The notes under the pieces were generated by a model, which saw nothing but the letters and a program-made list of their open reading frames with translations, did not search any database and was not told the DNA's origin. Below are positions 49,146 to 59,122 of a DNA stretch of 64,000 nt, piece after piece (within the stretch, counting starts at the first letter, position 1; every line of letters starts with the position of its first letter). The stretch is from Ischnura elegans (taxonomy: Eukaryota > Arthropoda > Insecta > Odonata > Coenagrionidae), in NCBI RefSeq assembly GCF_921293095.1, contig NC_060246.1, positions 132,122,198-132,186,197 on the forward strand, written 5' to 3'. The position numbers and the translations under genes were made by a program.

Positions 49146-49425
49146 TTAAGCGAAAACTGCCAGGGGCCGATTTATCGGCCCGAATTATTTCACTTTTTTT
49201 GTGATTGTGGCCTTTTCAACGGCTGTAATGTATGTAAACCCCCATAATCTATCTATAGTTATACGATATAAATATATCTTAAGAATTGGGAAAAAATCTA
49301 GACGTATTAAATAAAATTAAGTAGCTGAAAAAATTTTAAATCTGAAATGTTGCTAATTCTGGAAAATAGCCTTGGCAGTCTTCGTACATCCCACCTTTGA
49401 AATGGGCTGGCAGTAAAAGGGTTAA
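49146..49425. mobile_element. piggyBac-like MITE with TTAA target duplication
   Basis: TTAA stands at both ends (49146-49149 and 49422-49425). The left end continues GCGAAAACTGCCAGGGG; the right end, reverse-complemented, continues CCCTTTTACTGCCAGCCC. The shared ACTGCCAG block at the same distance from TTAA and the CCCTTTT start fit piggyBac-superfamily ends. Next to the left end is the perfect palindrome GGGCCGATTTATCGGCCC. The interior is AT-rich and has no transposase. Confidence 0.65.
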
Positions 49426-50710
49426 AAGAGAGGTTATATTTTGAGTGGTTTGATTTTGAGTGGGTACACTCATGACTGTGTTCCTCAAATATTTAGGGGG
49501 GATTTGAACACAACGATCCTATCCGGTGGCTAAGGCCTTGAAGTTGGAAATTAGCGCAGACATAAAGGACATTTTGCTGTGGGGTAAATTTCTAACGATT
49601 TGTATTGAATTCAGAGAGGAATAAATATGTAATAATTCTCAGGTTAGATAACTGAATGACTTAATCAGTTTTCTCACGGTTCCATTCGGTGGCACAATTA
49701 GTGGTGAAATTTAAGTGATGAAACTTCGTTACCGTCACTCGAGGAATCATTTCAGTGACACAGATGTGCATAATATTCCGCTCTATATTGACACTGAAGA
49801 AGGGTACAGGCGCTACTGTCTAATGAATCTTGGCCAATAGGGCCTTAGGTCATTTCATTATGCAACTTTCAATTGCCAGCGGCAGCAAAGAGCATTTTTT
49901 GCAAGGCACAGAACCAATGTGGATTCCTTGAATTCTTGCTTATGAATTCATTCTCATTAAATAGTGCAGCTCATCACATTTGCCGATCAAACGGGCGGCT
50001 ACCGTCGAAGAAGCAAACTAGTCGTGGCTTACGCTCTCTGAAAGATGGGGCAGTCAATTCTTTTTCCTTTTTTCATTTTAGTTATCATCAACAGCATTCA
50101 CATTACTCATGGAGGTACAATTTAATTAATTTTATCATTATGTGTGTGCATTTATCTATTCCCAAGTTGTTTTATATCTATTTATTTGCTATTCCATCAG
50201 GTCAATGAACTTTGCGTGTATTTAACATAAGTCACACGTTTAAAGACATCGGGAGTGCGTGTAAGAATGATGTTTGTTGAGTTCATAAGTCGGTTGCTTT
50301 GAAATAATTTAGCTGGATATGTTTTTATCTTCACGAGAGATGCTTTTCTTTGTTTGTGCTCTGGATATTTGGATATTTCGGGCAGCAAAGTGCTTCCCGT
50401 ATCAATATTAATTTATCGAAAACATTTCTGCCTCCATGACCAGTTCATGTGCCATTTGCGCGTTGCAACTAAATAATTCTGAAAACGAAGTTCTTAATCA
50501 TTACTTTACTTGTAAAATCAATGATGAAATAATTCATTATTAATAGATGTTTCACAGCTGAAGATGGTATAATGGCAATGCGAAAATGCTATATAGTTAA
50601 AAATGTTTTCCACTTAGTCGCTTTATACTGATGATGTGCCATTTAAAAATTTAATGTTTGGGAATCTGATTAATAGTTTCATTCCTTTTGATCTTTTTTT
50701 GCCATTGCAG
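49426..50710. other. Probable intron or 5' region of the repeat-protein gene
   Basis: No exon could be supported. The stretch ends in a T-rich tract and a strong acceptor (TTGCCATTGCAG, ending at 50710). Since the exon that follows opens with two bases of a split codon and has no signal peptide, at least one 5' exon must lie here or further upstream. Confidence 0.5.
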
Positions 50711-51451
50711 CACCGGCAGCCGCCCTTTACCATCAGGAATACCAGGCCGGTGCTTCTGAAAGACAGAGCGGCTCGTACTACTTTCCCCAAGCGAACACGT
50801 ACCAGCCTCCATCAGGCACCTACTACCACGGAGCCCAGTCGCGCCCTTATGGACAGACCCTGCAGCACACCACTTCATCGACGGGACACTCCAGCTATCA
50901 GGGCCGCCCGTACCCTTCAGCTAACCCGCTAGCACACAGTTCGGCGCACTCCCCGTATTACTCTTCTTCCAAGCCCGAGTCCCACGATTCGGCTCACTCG
51001 CAGTCATTCCCTCATGCTAACTCACAGTATCACGGGTCGGAAAATTCGCGCCCCTACTCTCCTTCAGCCAACTCGGAGTCCCACACCTCAGCCAACTCGC
51101 GACCGTACTCGCCTTCCACCGCCAACTCCAAATCTCACACTTCCACCAACTCGCAGTCATATTCGCCCTCCTCTAGTAGCTCCCAATCCCATGCATCCAC
51201 CGACTCGCAGTCGTACTCGTCGTCTTCTGGTAACTCCCAGACTCACGCTTCTGCTAGCTCTCCGTCGTACTCTTCCGGTTACCCGCACGGCGATTCCGGC
51301 CACCAGCAGTCGCACTCGGAGTCTCCGGGATTCTCGCAAGCCTCCACTCAAGACAAGGACTGCGTCGTCGCGTGCAGCGACATTTGCGGCGGTGAGGCCC
51401 TCTGGAGCAGCGAAAAAGGAACTTGCGAATGCGCGATTCCACCGGAAAAAG
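50711..51451 (+). CDS. Exon of a Ser/Tyr/His-rich repeat protein with a cysteine cluster
   Basis: A 741-base open stretch between a strong acceptor (TTGCCATTGCAG) and a consensus donor (AAAAG|GTGAGC). It enters with a two-base partial codon (phase 1) and leaves in phase 1, encoding about 247 residues. The N-terminal part is Tyr/Gln/His/Gly-rich ('SGTYYHGAQSRPYGQ'). The middle has at least four degenerate repeats of 17-18 residues built on 'ANSESHTSANSRPYSPS'-like units. The C-terminal 35 residues switch to a cysteine cluster with spacing C-x3-C-x3-C-x12-C-x-C. Low-complexity, Ser/Tyr-rich repeats with a terminal cysteine module suggest a secreted structural or adhesive protein, but there is no known family I can name. 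The codon pattern is GC-rich at third positions compared with the AT-rich surroundings, supporting real coding. The ATG-opened 226-codon frame from 51014 is a shadow in another frame. Confidence 0.75.
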
Positions 51452-53075
51452 GTGAGCTTTTCTTATCCTCGCTGTGCCCTGCGGCCAAGCACTCAATTGA
51501 TATCCAATTGGTCATCTAACTCCGGCTTGGTAGTTTTGTCAAAAAAATTTTATTCGCGCCATTTTCGTTTGTTAGTATGCATCCATGCTGTTTCATATAC
51601 CGCGAGAAGAAAGATAAAACATATGGCTGCAAACATAGGCGTTTTGTCTTACGGCACAACAGTATCCATCAGTGATTTTATTTCTTGTGAGTAAAATAAG
51701 GTAATGTAGTCACCGTATGGGATGCAGGAACATATGTTTCGCGTGTCATCTTGAGTGTTTCGTCAGTATTGGTTAAGATACCCGATATAGGGGTTCGTAT
51801 AATATTTTCTATATCTATATATTGTAAATGCTGTGTATCATAGTGGCTTCATACAATGATAGTGCCAAACGCTGCTACTTTTTTAGTATCATGCTTTCTT
51901 TCGAGGCTGTTTGCCCGCATTACACGACGTTATTGAAAAAGATTAGCGATAGGTCACATTAACGGGAAGTGAATGTAATGATTGTGAATAGAGGGTTTGC
52001 ATAACGTAAATTTTTTTCCCCGTCTAAGTAAGTGTATGATGAAAGGCTCCATTATGCAGCGAAATACGGCTTTAGTGTCACCAACTACGACTAGAAATAC
52101 AGTAAATTTAAGGTATCCCCATTTTACATATCATTGGAGTTCATTGCGGAATGCACTCGTAGAAGTATCTCCGTCACAGATAGACTTCCTAAACTGAGGC
52201 TAATCTTTTCATGATTCAAATTCTCATTTAAAAGAATGTATTTTTTAAGATTCTTTTCAATAGCATTATATTCTGCTTGGTTCAGTTACCTTCAAAATTT
52301 TCCAACATTTTTTCGACTCGAAGTTTTTAGCGAAATCCGATTAAGTTCCGGTCCTCATGAGTATACCCTACTTGAGCAGCCCTACTCAACCTCCTAAATT
52401 CCTCGAGCCTGATTTAATTGCTCTTTTTGAATCTCATTCGGTTGACCTATCCTCATTTTATGATTTTATCGATAATTTTATGCTTCAATATGTTAACATT
52501 AATTTCCTCAGAAATGGGACAGAAACGCTTATTCATTAATTTTATTTTGAATTTGCTGTATTCATTTCCATCGAAAAAATATATCTGTTTATGATACTAA
52601 ATGTTTTTGGCTAACCATTTAATTTTACACGAGAAACTGCCTGAAGCATACATTCGTATTTAATATTATTCAATATTTAAAAAATTCTATTTTTTTAGTA
52701 TACCTAAGTAATATTTAGTGTTTGTTTAATTTCATGCAGGCAATATTTTCCCTATAGCTCTTTTGACAAAATAGCTCGGCACTGAATCCATATTGATACG
52801 AATATTATGAACATTCAAAAGTGTAACAGTGGAAATCCAAGGTGTAAATTTGGACAAAGTTGATCGACGCGTGACTTTCTCTGAGCCAAATCTTTTGCAG
52901 TAGGCATTATCAAGAGAGGACTTCCAAGTATTTCCAAAGGGCACCCACTCACTTCAATTTAAGCCGTGTTTACAAGCCACAATGTATATTTTTAAAAGCT
53001 TTAGGCTCAAAGAAACTGTTCTCCCTCTCATTATCTTACAACTACGTCACTAATTGATTCTTTTCCTCTCAATAG

Positions 53076-53294
53076 TGATACTATGCGCTTCCAAGATCGC
53101 CAAGGTCAGTCATGATTCCGGATGGCCAGTGAAACTCGAGATATCTCCGTCGGTGTGGCTCAATCAAGCAAGCTCTTCGGCCGTGAGTCACGCGAGTGGG
53201 GATTTTCGTCAGGCCCTCGAGTACAGTAGCCAAGAGCGACAATCCCGCTGCCTGGGAGAATGGCCGCGTGATCGTCCCCTTCCTCCAGCCCTGA
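53076..53294 (+). CDS. Second exon of the repeat-protein gene, two possible ends
   Basis: Acceptor TTTTCCTCTCAATAG ends at 53075. Joining to the previous exon keeps the frame (phase 1) and adds a sixth cysteine ('VILCASKIAK'), nine residues after the fifth, making an even count. Two donors are possible. The near one, AAG|GTCAGT with exon end at 53104, gives a 29-base exon ending in phase 0. The far one, CTGA|GTGAGT with exon end at 53294, gives a 219-base exon ending in phase 1 with a Ser/Trp-containing stretch ('LEISPSVWLNQASS'). The near end fits the exon at 55778; the far end fits the exon at 57321 or 58530. Which is used cannot be told from sequence. Confidence 0.55.
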
Positions 53295-54702
53295 GTGAGT
53301 AATCTTGATTGGTCGAGGTGCTGTTGCTTTCATCCTCCTCTTTGCACAAAAATTGATTGTTATCTAGTTCTCAGAGTAAATATAAACAAGAGCGTTTAAG
53401 GTGGCTACGCAGTATTGAAAAGCCAAGACCAATATTGAAGCCCCCGAATGCAATGTTATGAAAGGAAATGGAAAAAAATAGCGCAAGATAATTTTTATCA
53501 CTATCCTGCAACTCTCCATCTTCGTAAGTATTATATTTAATCAAGTTAAAATTTACGGACATTGTATACGGTATGAAAATAAGCGTTTTCACCAAGAAGA
53601 CCCACCTGACTCATTCTGTTTTCTCAAGTTCGGCAATTTCAATGTTTGCCCCGTACACAAAAGCAAAATGACCCCTTGATTATGATCAGTTTGAGGTTTG
53701 ACCAACATTGATTTCAATAGAATGCCATCATTATTATACCGTCGTTTTCGAAAGCAAGTAGGGAATTAACCTTCCTCTCTGCGTATGCTTTACAACAAAA
53801 TCGCGTCATTAATTTCAACTCCGTTGATTAGACTGCCGATTAAAAGTTGATTTTGATGTTACGTACTTTTATTTTTCATTGTGAAGATAGCAAAGTTGGC
53901 ATTCCTGGAAACGGCCTTTATCTATTTTGATTACTTTTTTAATTTTCACTGCTTATAGATGCACAATTATTATATATGAAGTGCATTGTACACGAGAACA
54001 CGCGAAGTAAATTGTACACGTGAAAAAATACTGAAACTGGGGAAAATTCGTTAACATTTTCAAATATAAGATACATTCAAATGCTTAAAAGGGTCTATTT
54101 AACATTTGCTGACAATATATTATAAAGCTGATGACTTCAGCATTTAATGTCGCGAAAGTCACGAAAAATAACCGGCCGAGAAGGTGAGTTGCGTATTTTC
54201 AATAGGCTCCATTGCTTCACGTGAACTATCGAATATCAATCTTGAATACTTACTGTCTTACTCACTTTATGATGTGTGGGCTCTGCGTGCAGGCATTATA
54301 GTTAATAAAAGCTATTTGGTGCTAATCTTATGTGATGGTATTCTTTAGCGCCAAATGACCCATACATCTATTCCGAGGCATTTTTTCATACTTAACTTGG
54401 CCCATCGAGGGAAATACTTTATCGGCGCGGAAGTTTAGCCTTATTTTTGTGCCGATGAATGACCAGAAAAAATTCCTGGCCTCATTTCTTCCCGTAAAAC
54501 GCCTCATCGTTTCCAAATTATACCTTTGAATAATGTAGGTATGCTGGATGAGTAAGTCAAGGGCTATCCGTCACTAGCGCGAGTTCTACGGGATTCCCAA
54601 GGATATATTATCAATAAACGAAGTGTTTGAAAGTTAATTAAATTTTGCCTAATAATCAGTATAACTTTCGAATTAATTAATTGAGTGCCTACCCAGAAGC
54701 CA
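53295..54702. other. Probable intron, nothing recognised
   Basis: AT-rich non-coding DNA inside the repeat-protein gene. Confidence 0.5.
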
Positions 54703-54925
54703 TGGGGTACAAGAGCAGTTTTTATAATTTTGAAGAAATGTGCAGATAATGGTTGGTGAAGTAAAAAATATTGTTGTGGCAAAGGGATAGAAGTGAATCA
54801 ATGATAACTATGTAAATGCTTGCCAATGATTCACTTGCATGCCTTTTTTTACAACAATCATATGTACTCCACCAACCATTATCTGCCCCTTTTTTTTCAA
54901 AATTTCAATTGTATCCCTTGGTTAC
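54703..54925. repeat. Imperfect inverted repeat (MITE-like hairpin)
   Basis: Arms 54703-54805 and 54823-54925 are imperfect reverse complements. Clear matching pairs are CAGATAATGGTTGGTG with CACCAACCATTATCTG, and GTGAATCA with TGATTCAC. The interior loop is about 17 bases. It lies in a probable intron. No terminal transposon motif or target duplication was recognised. Confidence 0.6.
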
Positions 54926-55777
54926 AAGGATCCTCAATCGCAGCTTTGTTTGAGAGTAATTGTGAAAATAAAATGCGCACACTTTGCCTAACTAATTATG
55001 GAAAAGTGAGCCTTATAATCTAAAAAAGGGAATTAACCAAAATGAAGTTTGCAGATAAGCATGAGGTTTGAAATATCGAGACTGGTTTCTTAAAAATTAT
55101 CTAGTTTTAAAATTTTCTTTTTTAAGAAAAATTAGGTTTGAATAATTGATTTATTCTGTTGGGTAACGAGTAATGGCAAAAGGTAATGGTAAAATCAAAA
55201 ATACAAAAATATCCCGAATGCGTTATTTCTACTTAACATTTACTTTTATGAATGAATGAATTATTAGTCATTTATATTACTTTATGTTCATGTCTTCATT
55301 TATAACTGTGTTCTCGAAATTGAGGTTGAATCGTGTACATGGTAATAGGAATTTGATGTCCCAAAGTTTATGGGGAGGTTCATACGTCGCTAACCAAATA
55401 TTTTTTTTAATCTGCGGTGACAGATCCCTCTGCTGGGTTGGCATTTAATTTTAATTTACCCAAAAGAAATCACACCAGTCAACGTAATTATACATTTCAA
55501 CTGTCGAATCAAATACTACAGGTTATTTCATTCAGTTTACATTATCAATGCACATATTTTCACTCTCCTTCTGTATAATTATCATACCAATAGCCACTTA
55601 ATAGCGGATTTTAACCATTTTTATTTTTATTATCCTGATTCTCATTTTCAATCTAGTGCTCAGTAATGCATGGTTTGGATAAATATTTCAATTCAAAGTT
55701 TAATAGCATTAACTCTCGAAGAAAAAAGTTCAATTTTCAAACAAGAAATTTTATTGAGTTTCATAATTTTTCTCCAG

Positions 55778-55862
55778 CCAAATAGTCTTATAAATGTTAC
55801 TTTTCAAAACCGAACCACGGACCACTGCAATAATTTGGTAACACCCGAAACTAGAAGAGAAG
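55778..55862 (+). CDS. Candidate alternative exon of the repeat-protein gene
   Basis: 85 bases between a strong acceptor (ATTTTTCTCCAG) and the donor GAAG|GTTAGT. Only the phase-0 entry frame is open ('NSLINVTFQNRTTDHCNNL'), and it leaves in phase 1. It therefore fits after the short form of the 53076 exon (end at 53104) but not after the long form. It then fits before 57321 or 58530. It contains two N-glycosylation-type sequons (NVT and NRT). Support is splice sites and phase only. Confidence 0.45.
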
Positions 55863-57320
55863 GTTAGTATTTATAAGAGTTTCTGTCCCCTTGCTATTGG
55901 TGATATTTTCCTCTTATCTCTGTGACTTGTGGGACATATTAATCAATTTTTGTGCAAATTGAATGCGTGGGCTTGTTCCAAGAAATTACGTCCCGGGAAA
56001 TGACCGCGTGGGATTCAGGAGAGTGACTTCATGAATACAAAACAATGTTGAACGAATTTTCTTCGATGACTCTTCGGCTGGAATCGGAAACGACAATGCC
56101 CCAGGCAATGTGTTTTGGATTCAATTATTTAAGATATTATTCACTAATGGGAGTTAGAATGGTCTCGGAAAGTCTTTCAAAGCTTGAGAAATGCTTATGA
56201 AATGGAAATTATAATTTTCATCGCATTCATTGAATCATTGTGGACTGAATGGAATAGGCAAATATCGTTTCGCGATTGACCCTCCCGCGACTCCACTGCG
56301 TGGGTTCCCTTAAAGTTGGGTCTTCAGCCTTTTTCATTGCAAGGGCCAAAAATCCATTACACATCGTCCGGAGGGCCAAAATGCTCCACGTCACTTAACC
56401 ACCGCAATAATTTAAAAAAACATATGCTTTCATAGCGCAGTAAACTTTATTGGTTAAAATGTTTAATCAATCAATGCGATCGATTTCTATGCTTATGAGC
56501 ACTACGCGGACAATAGTCGATCTTACTTAATCGAATTTTTGCTTCAAAATTTTTACGCTAATTTTTCGAAAACCCAACTCGTGGAAAATATTTTAATTTT
56601 TCGTATAATTTAGAATCTCTTCACTATATATGAATCTTCGAATTTATTTTAATACCACACTCTTTGAATAAACAAAAAACATACTTTTAATACGGTAAGA
56701 TACTTTTTATGCATTTAGTCTCCTTACTTCGATAGAAATGAAAGTAATCACTGATGTTAGAGGAGTATTGTCTCAGAACGCAAGGTCGGCTTTTTCTTAC
56801 GGATGACACTTGATGATATCAGATTTCATAATTAAAGTTTGCTTGTCTTGACATGCTTGTATTTCATACCTAACTATAATTTACTCGAATGTCAGCGATT
56901 AGGAAGATCAAAATTTAATTTTGTGAATATGTTTTTATCCTATCTAAGATAAATTATTAAATACCGGTCATAGTTAAGATAATTAATGGCTTTCTACAGA
57001 ATATATAGAAAATATATGATTATAGATGATATGAAAATTATATGGTGGTTCTGATTATTCGCCATCATTGTGGGTAATCGTTGCTACTTTAGGTAGTACA
57101 TGCATTTAACATCCAAAGGCATTTTTTTACAAATTATTTTCAATTTTTTTTCAGCATATGGATAGTAGCACGGGAAAATAAATGTGTCGCCTGAGGAGTA
57201 ATAAGGACTCATGAACTGGTTGAATAACGGCTGTGAATTTTATTTCCGGATGAAAACGCATTTACAATAAAAAGTTACCATTTCATTTTCATTTTAATTG
57301 TGTCTCCTTAAATTTCACAG
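55863..57320. other. Probable intron
   Basis: AT-rich non-coding DNA. A segment at about 56300-56400 (GGGTCTTCAGCCTTTTTC and a downstream GGGCCAAA pair) looks like part of a dispersed repeat but could not be classified. Confidence 0.45.
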
Positions 57321-57344
57321 GGAACAACACCCAATCTTTGGTGC
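57321..57344 (+). CDS. Candidate 24-base microexon
   Basis: Acceptor CTTAAATTTCACAG is followed by 24 bases and a donor GC|GTAAAG. Entered in phase 1 it is open ('NNTQSLV') and leaves in phase 1, so it can be included or skipped without changing the frame into the 58530 exon. A closer GT at 57341 would break the frame. Support is weak: splice strings and phase only. Confidence 0.35.
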
Positions 57345-58529
57345 GTAAAGTTATCATTAACTTTCCATCAATTTTTGGCGTGAATCCTGGAAATTTTCAT
57401 TTGAAAGTGATATGTGGCAATTTATCCCGCCTAGTATTCAATTTTGCTTTGACCTACCTCTTTCTTAATAATTTGTATTTTTTTATTCTGAGAGCTAATT
57501 ATAAATCAGATAAAGTTGTTAACTCAGCCATTCTTAGCTTGGTGGGTCTAGTAATGAGCTCTCACGGTGATTTTCCATTTTTAGAATAGACTTAGATTAC
57601 CCAGCAGTTCACATGCACGAAGTAACACGAAAACAAAACGATAAATTTTACCAGGGAACATTACCTGAGTCCCTGAGGTAATAGTTTTAGTCGCAGAGAC
57701 AAGGGATTCTGATTCTTGATCAGACCAGGGGGATGATTCATTGACATGAGATTTTTGTACTTATCAAAATTACACTTAATGTACTTAATTACATTTTTAT
57801 AACTTCTTTTTCGCAATGTTTTCTGACACTATCCCTCTTAGCCATTTCCGATGACCATTTTTGAGGATTTTTCTACATTCTATGTGTATCTACTAAGTTA
57901 TAAACGCGTCTATAGGCGCCTCACCTGAAGAAATGGTAGATAGAAAATCATATGAAGGAAGGTAAATTTATCTGCTCGAAGGGCATATGTGTATCTAGCG
58001 ATTGTTGATTTTTTTTCTCTGCTGATGAACGAACGGCCTGCTCGAACGACATTGTCAAATTTAGAGTGATGGGTATACCGGTAGTGTGTTCATTGATCTG
58101 TGAGCACTCCCACATCAGGTGCATGATGCACTTATAGATTTGGCTTCTAGACACGGCTTATCGAGATGCTTTTCCCTTAGTATGCTTGCCAAAACTGTGC
58201 TAAATGGAACACATTTTGTAGCCCTTCAATTATTGATAGAACATTCTAACTATTTTCCAAATTGATTATGTTCGTACAGTTCTATAGTTTGGGTACTTAT
58301 CATAGTATTTACACGCTACATTGATACCATAGCTCTAATGAAGAAATAAGAATGTACGCTTTGCATTGCTTGAAAACTTTGACGGCGATTTTCAAGAAGT
58401 ATATTTTTTCTCTCGTGTTTTAATCGTGAACCATTTCTCTTCAAGTCCTAAGCGGGTCATTCGTCATGGTAACTCTACCAGCTTTGCCCAGATTCCATTA
58501 AGAGAGAGGTATGAATTCTATTTCGACAG
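57345..58529. other. Probable intron
   Basis: AT-rich non-coding DNA. A small inverted repeat, ATTACCTGAGTCCCTGAGGTAAT, lies at about 57661-57683. The stretch ends at the acceptor TTCTATTTCGACAG. Confidence 0.45.
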
Positions 58530-59092
58530 TTGAACTCTTGAATCGGCGACCGGCACTGCGTTGGCCAGCCATCAGTCGAACTTCCACATCGATGAACGGC
58601 AAACAACCATCGCTTCTAATACCTCCACCCGGACAAGGATCACCAATGCTGCGGCAAGAAAACATTAACAATGGAACCAGCCCAGGAGGAGGCTCCCAAG
58701 ATGACGATTCCGACGACTCTGATTCCGACGATTCGGATTCCGATGACTCTGATTCCGATTCTGATTCCGACGACTCTGATTCTGATTCCGACGACTCTGA
58801 TTCTGATTCCGACGAGTCTGATTCCGATGATTCTGATTCCGACGAGTCTGATTCGGACGATTCCGATTCCGAAGATTCAGATTCCGACGATTCTGATGAA
58901 GACAGTGATGATGATTCAGACGATAATGAAACGCAGAGCAACACCAGTGAATCCGAAGATGACAGCGATGATTCTGAGGACGACAGTGATTCCCAGGACA
59001 ACTCTGATGATTCCGACGAAGATGATGATGATTCTGATAACGACAATGATGATGATACTGACGGCGAGGAGGATAACAACAATGATGATTAA
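58530..59092 (+). CDS. Final exon encoding an acidic Asp-Ser repeat tail
   Basis: The acceptor TATTTCGACAG ends at 58529; entered in phase 1 (as left by the 55778, 57321 and long 53076 exons) the frame is open to the TAA at the end. A second possible acceptor at 58502 keeps the same frame. An in-frame TAA at 58499-58501 shows the exon cannot start earlier. The first 55 residues are mixed, Arg/Pro-rich; the following 125 residues are almost only Asp and Ser with some Glu and Asn (DSD, DSDSDD). Such tails are known in dentin- and mollusc-matrix-type phosphoproteins and bind calcium when phosphorylated on serines; SDD and SDE are CK2/Fam20-type contexts. It could alternatively be a nuclear acidic domain if no signal peptide exists upstream. 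It may also be a separate single-exon gene starting at the ATG at 58511 (193 codons). The opposite strand is also open but is a Ser/Glu shadow of the same repeat. Confidence 0.7.
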
Positions 59093-59116
59093 AATGATGA
59101 CGACGTTAATGACATA

Positions 59117-59122
59117 AATAAA
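59117..59122 (+). terminator. Polyadenylation signal
   Basis: AATAAA, 25 bases after the stop codon of the Asp-Ser exon. The 3' untranslated region would be very short. Confidence 0.6.

Noticed and set aside
51014-51694. 226-codon plus-strand frame rich in Arg, Thr and Pro
   Set aside because: Runs in another frame through the repeat exon and continues past its consensus donor; the Tyr/Ser/His repeat frame is the coding one.
56290-56420. Possible hAT-type transposon end
   Set aside because: A string like GGGTCTTCAGCCTTTTTC looked like a terminal motif, but no matching inverted end or 8-bp duplication was found.
58498-59082. 194-codon minus-strand Ser/Glu-rich frame
   Set aside because: Shadow of the Asp-Ser repeat; the plus strand has the splice-phase support and the polyadenylation signal.
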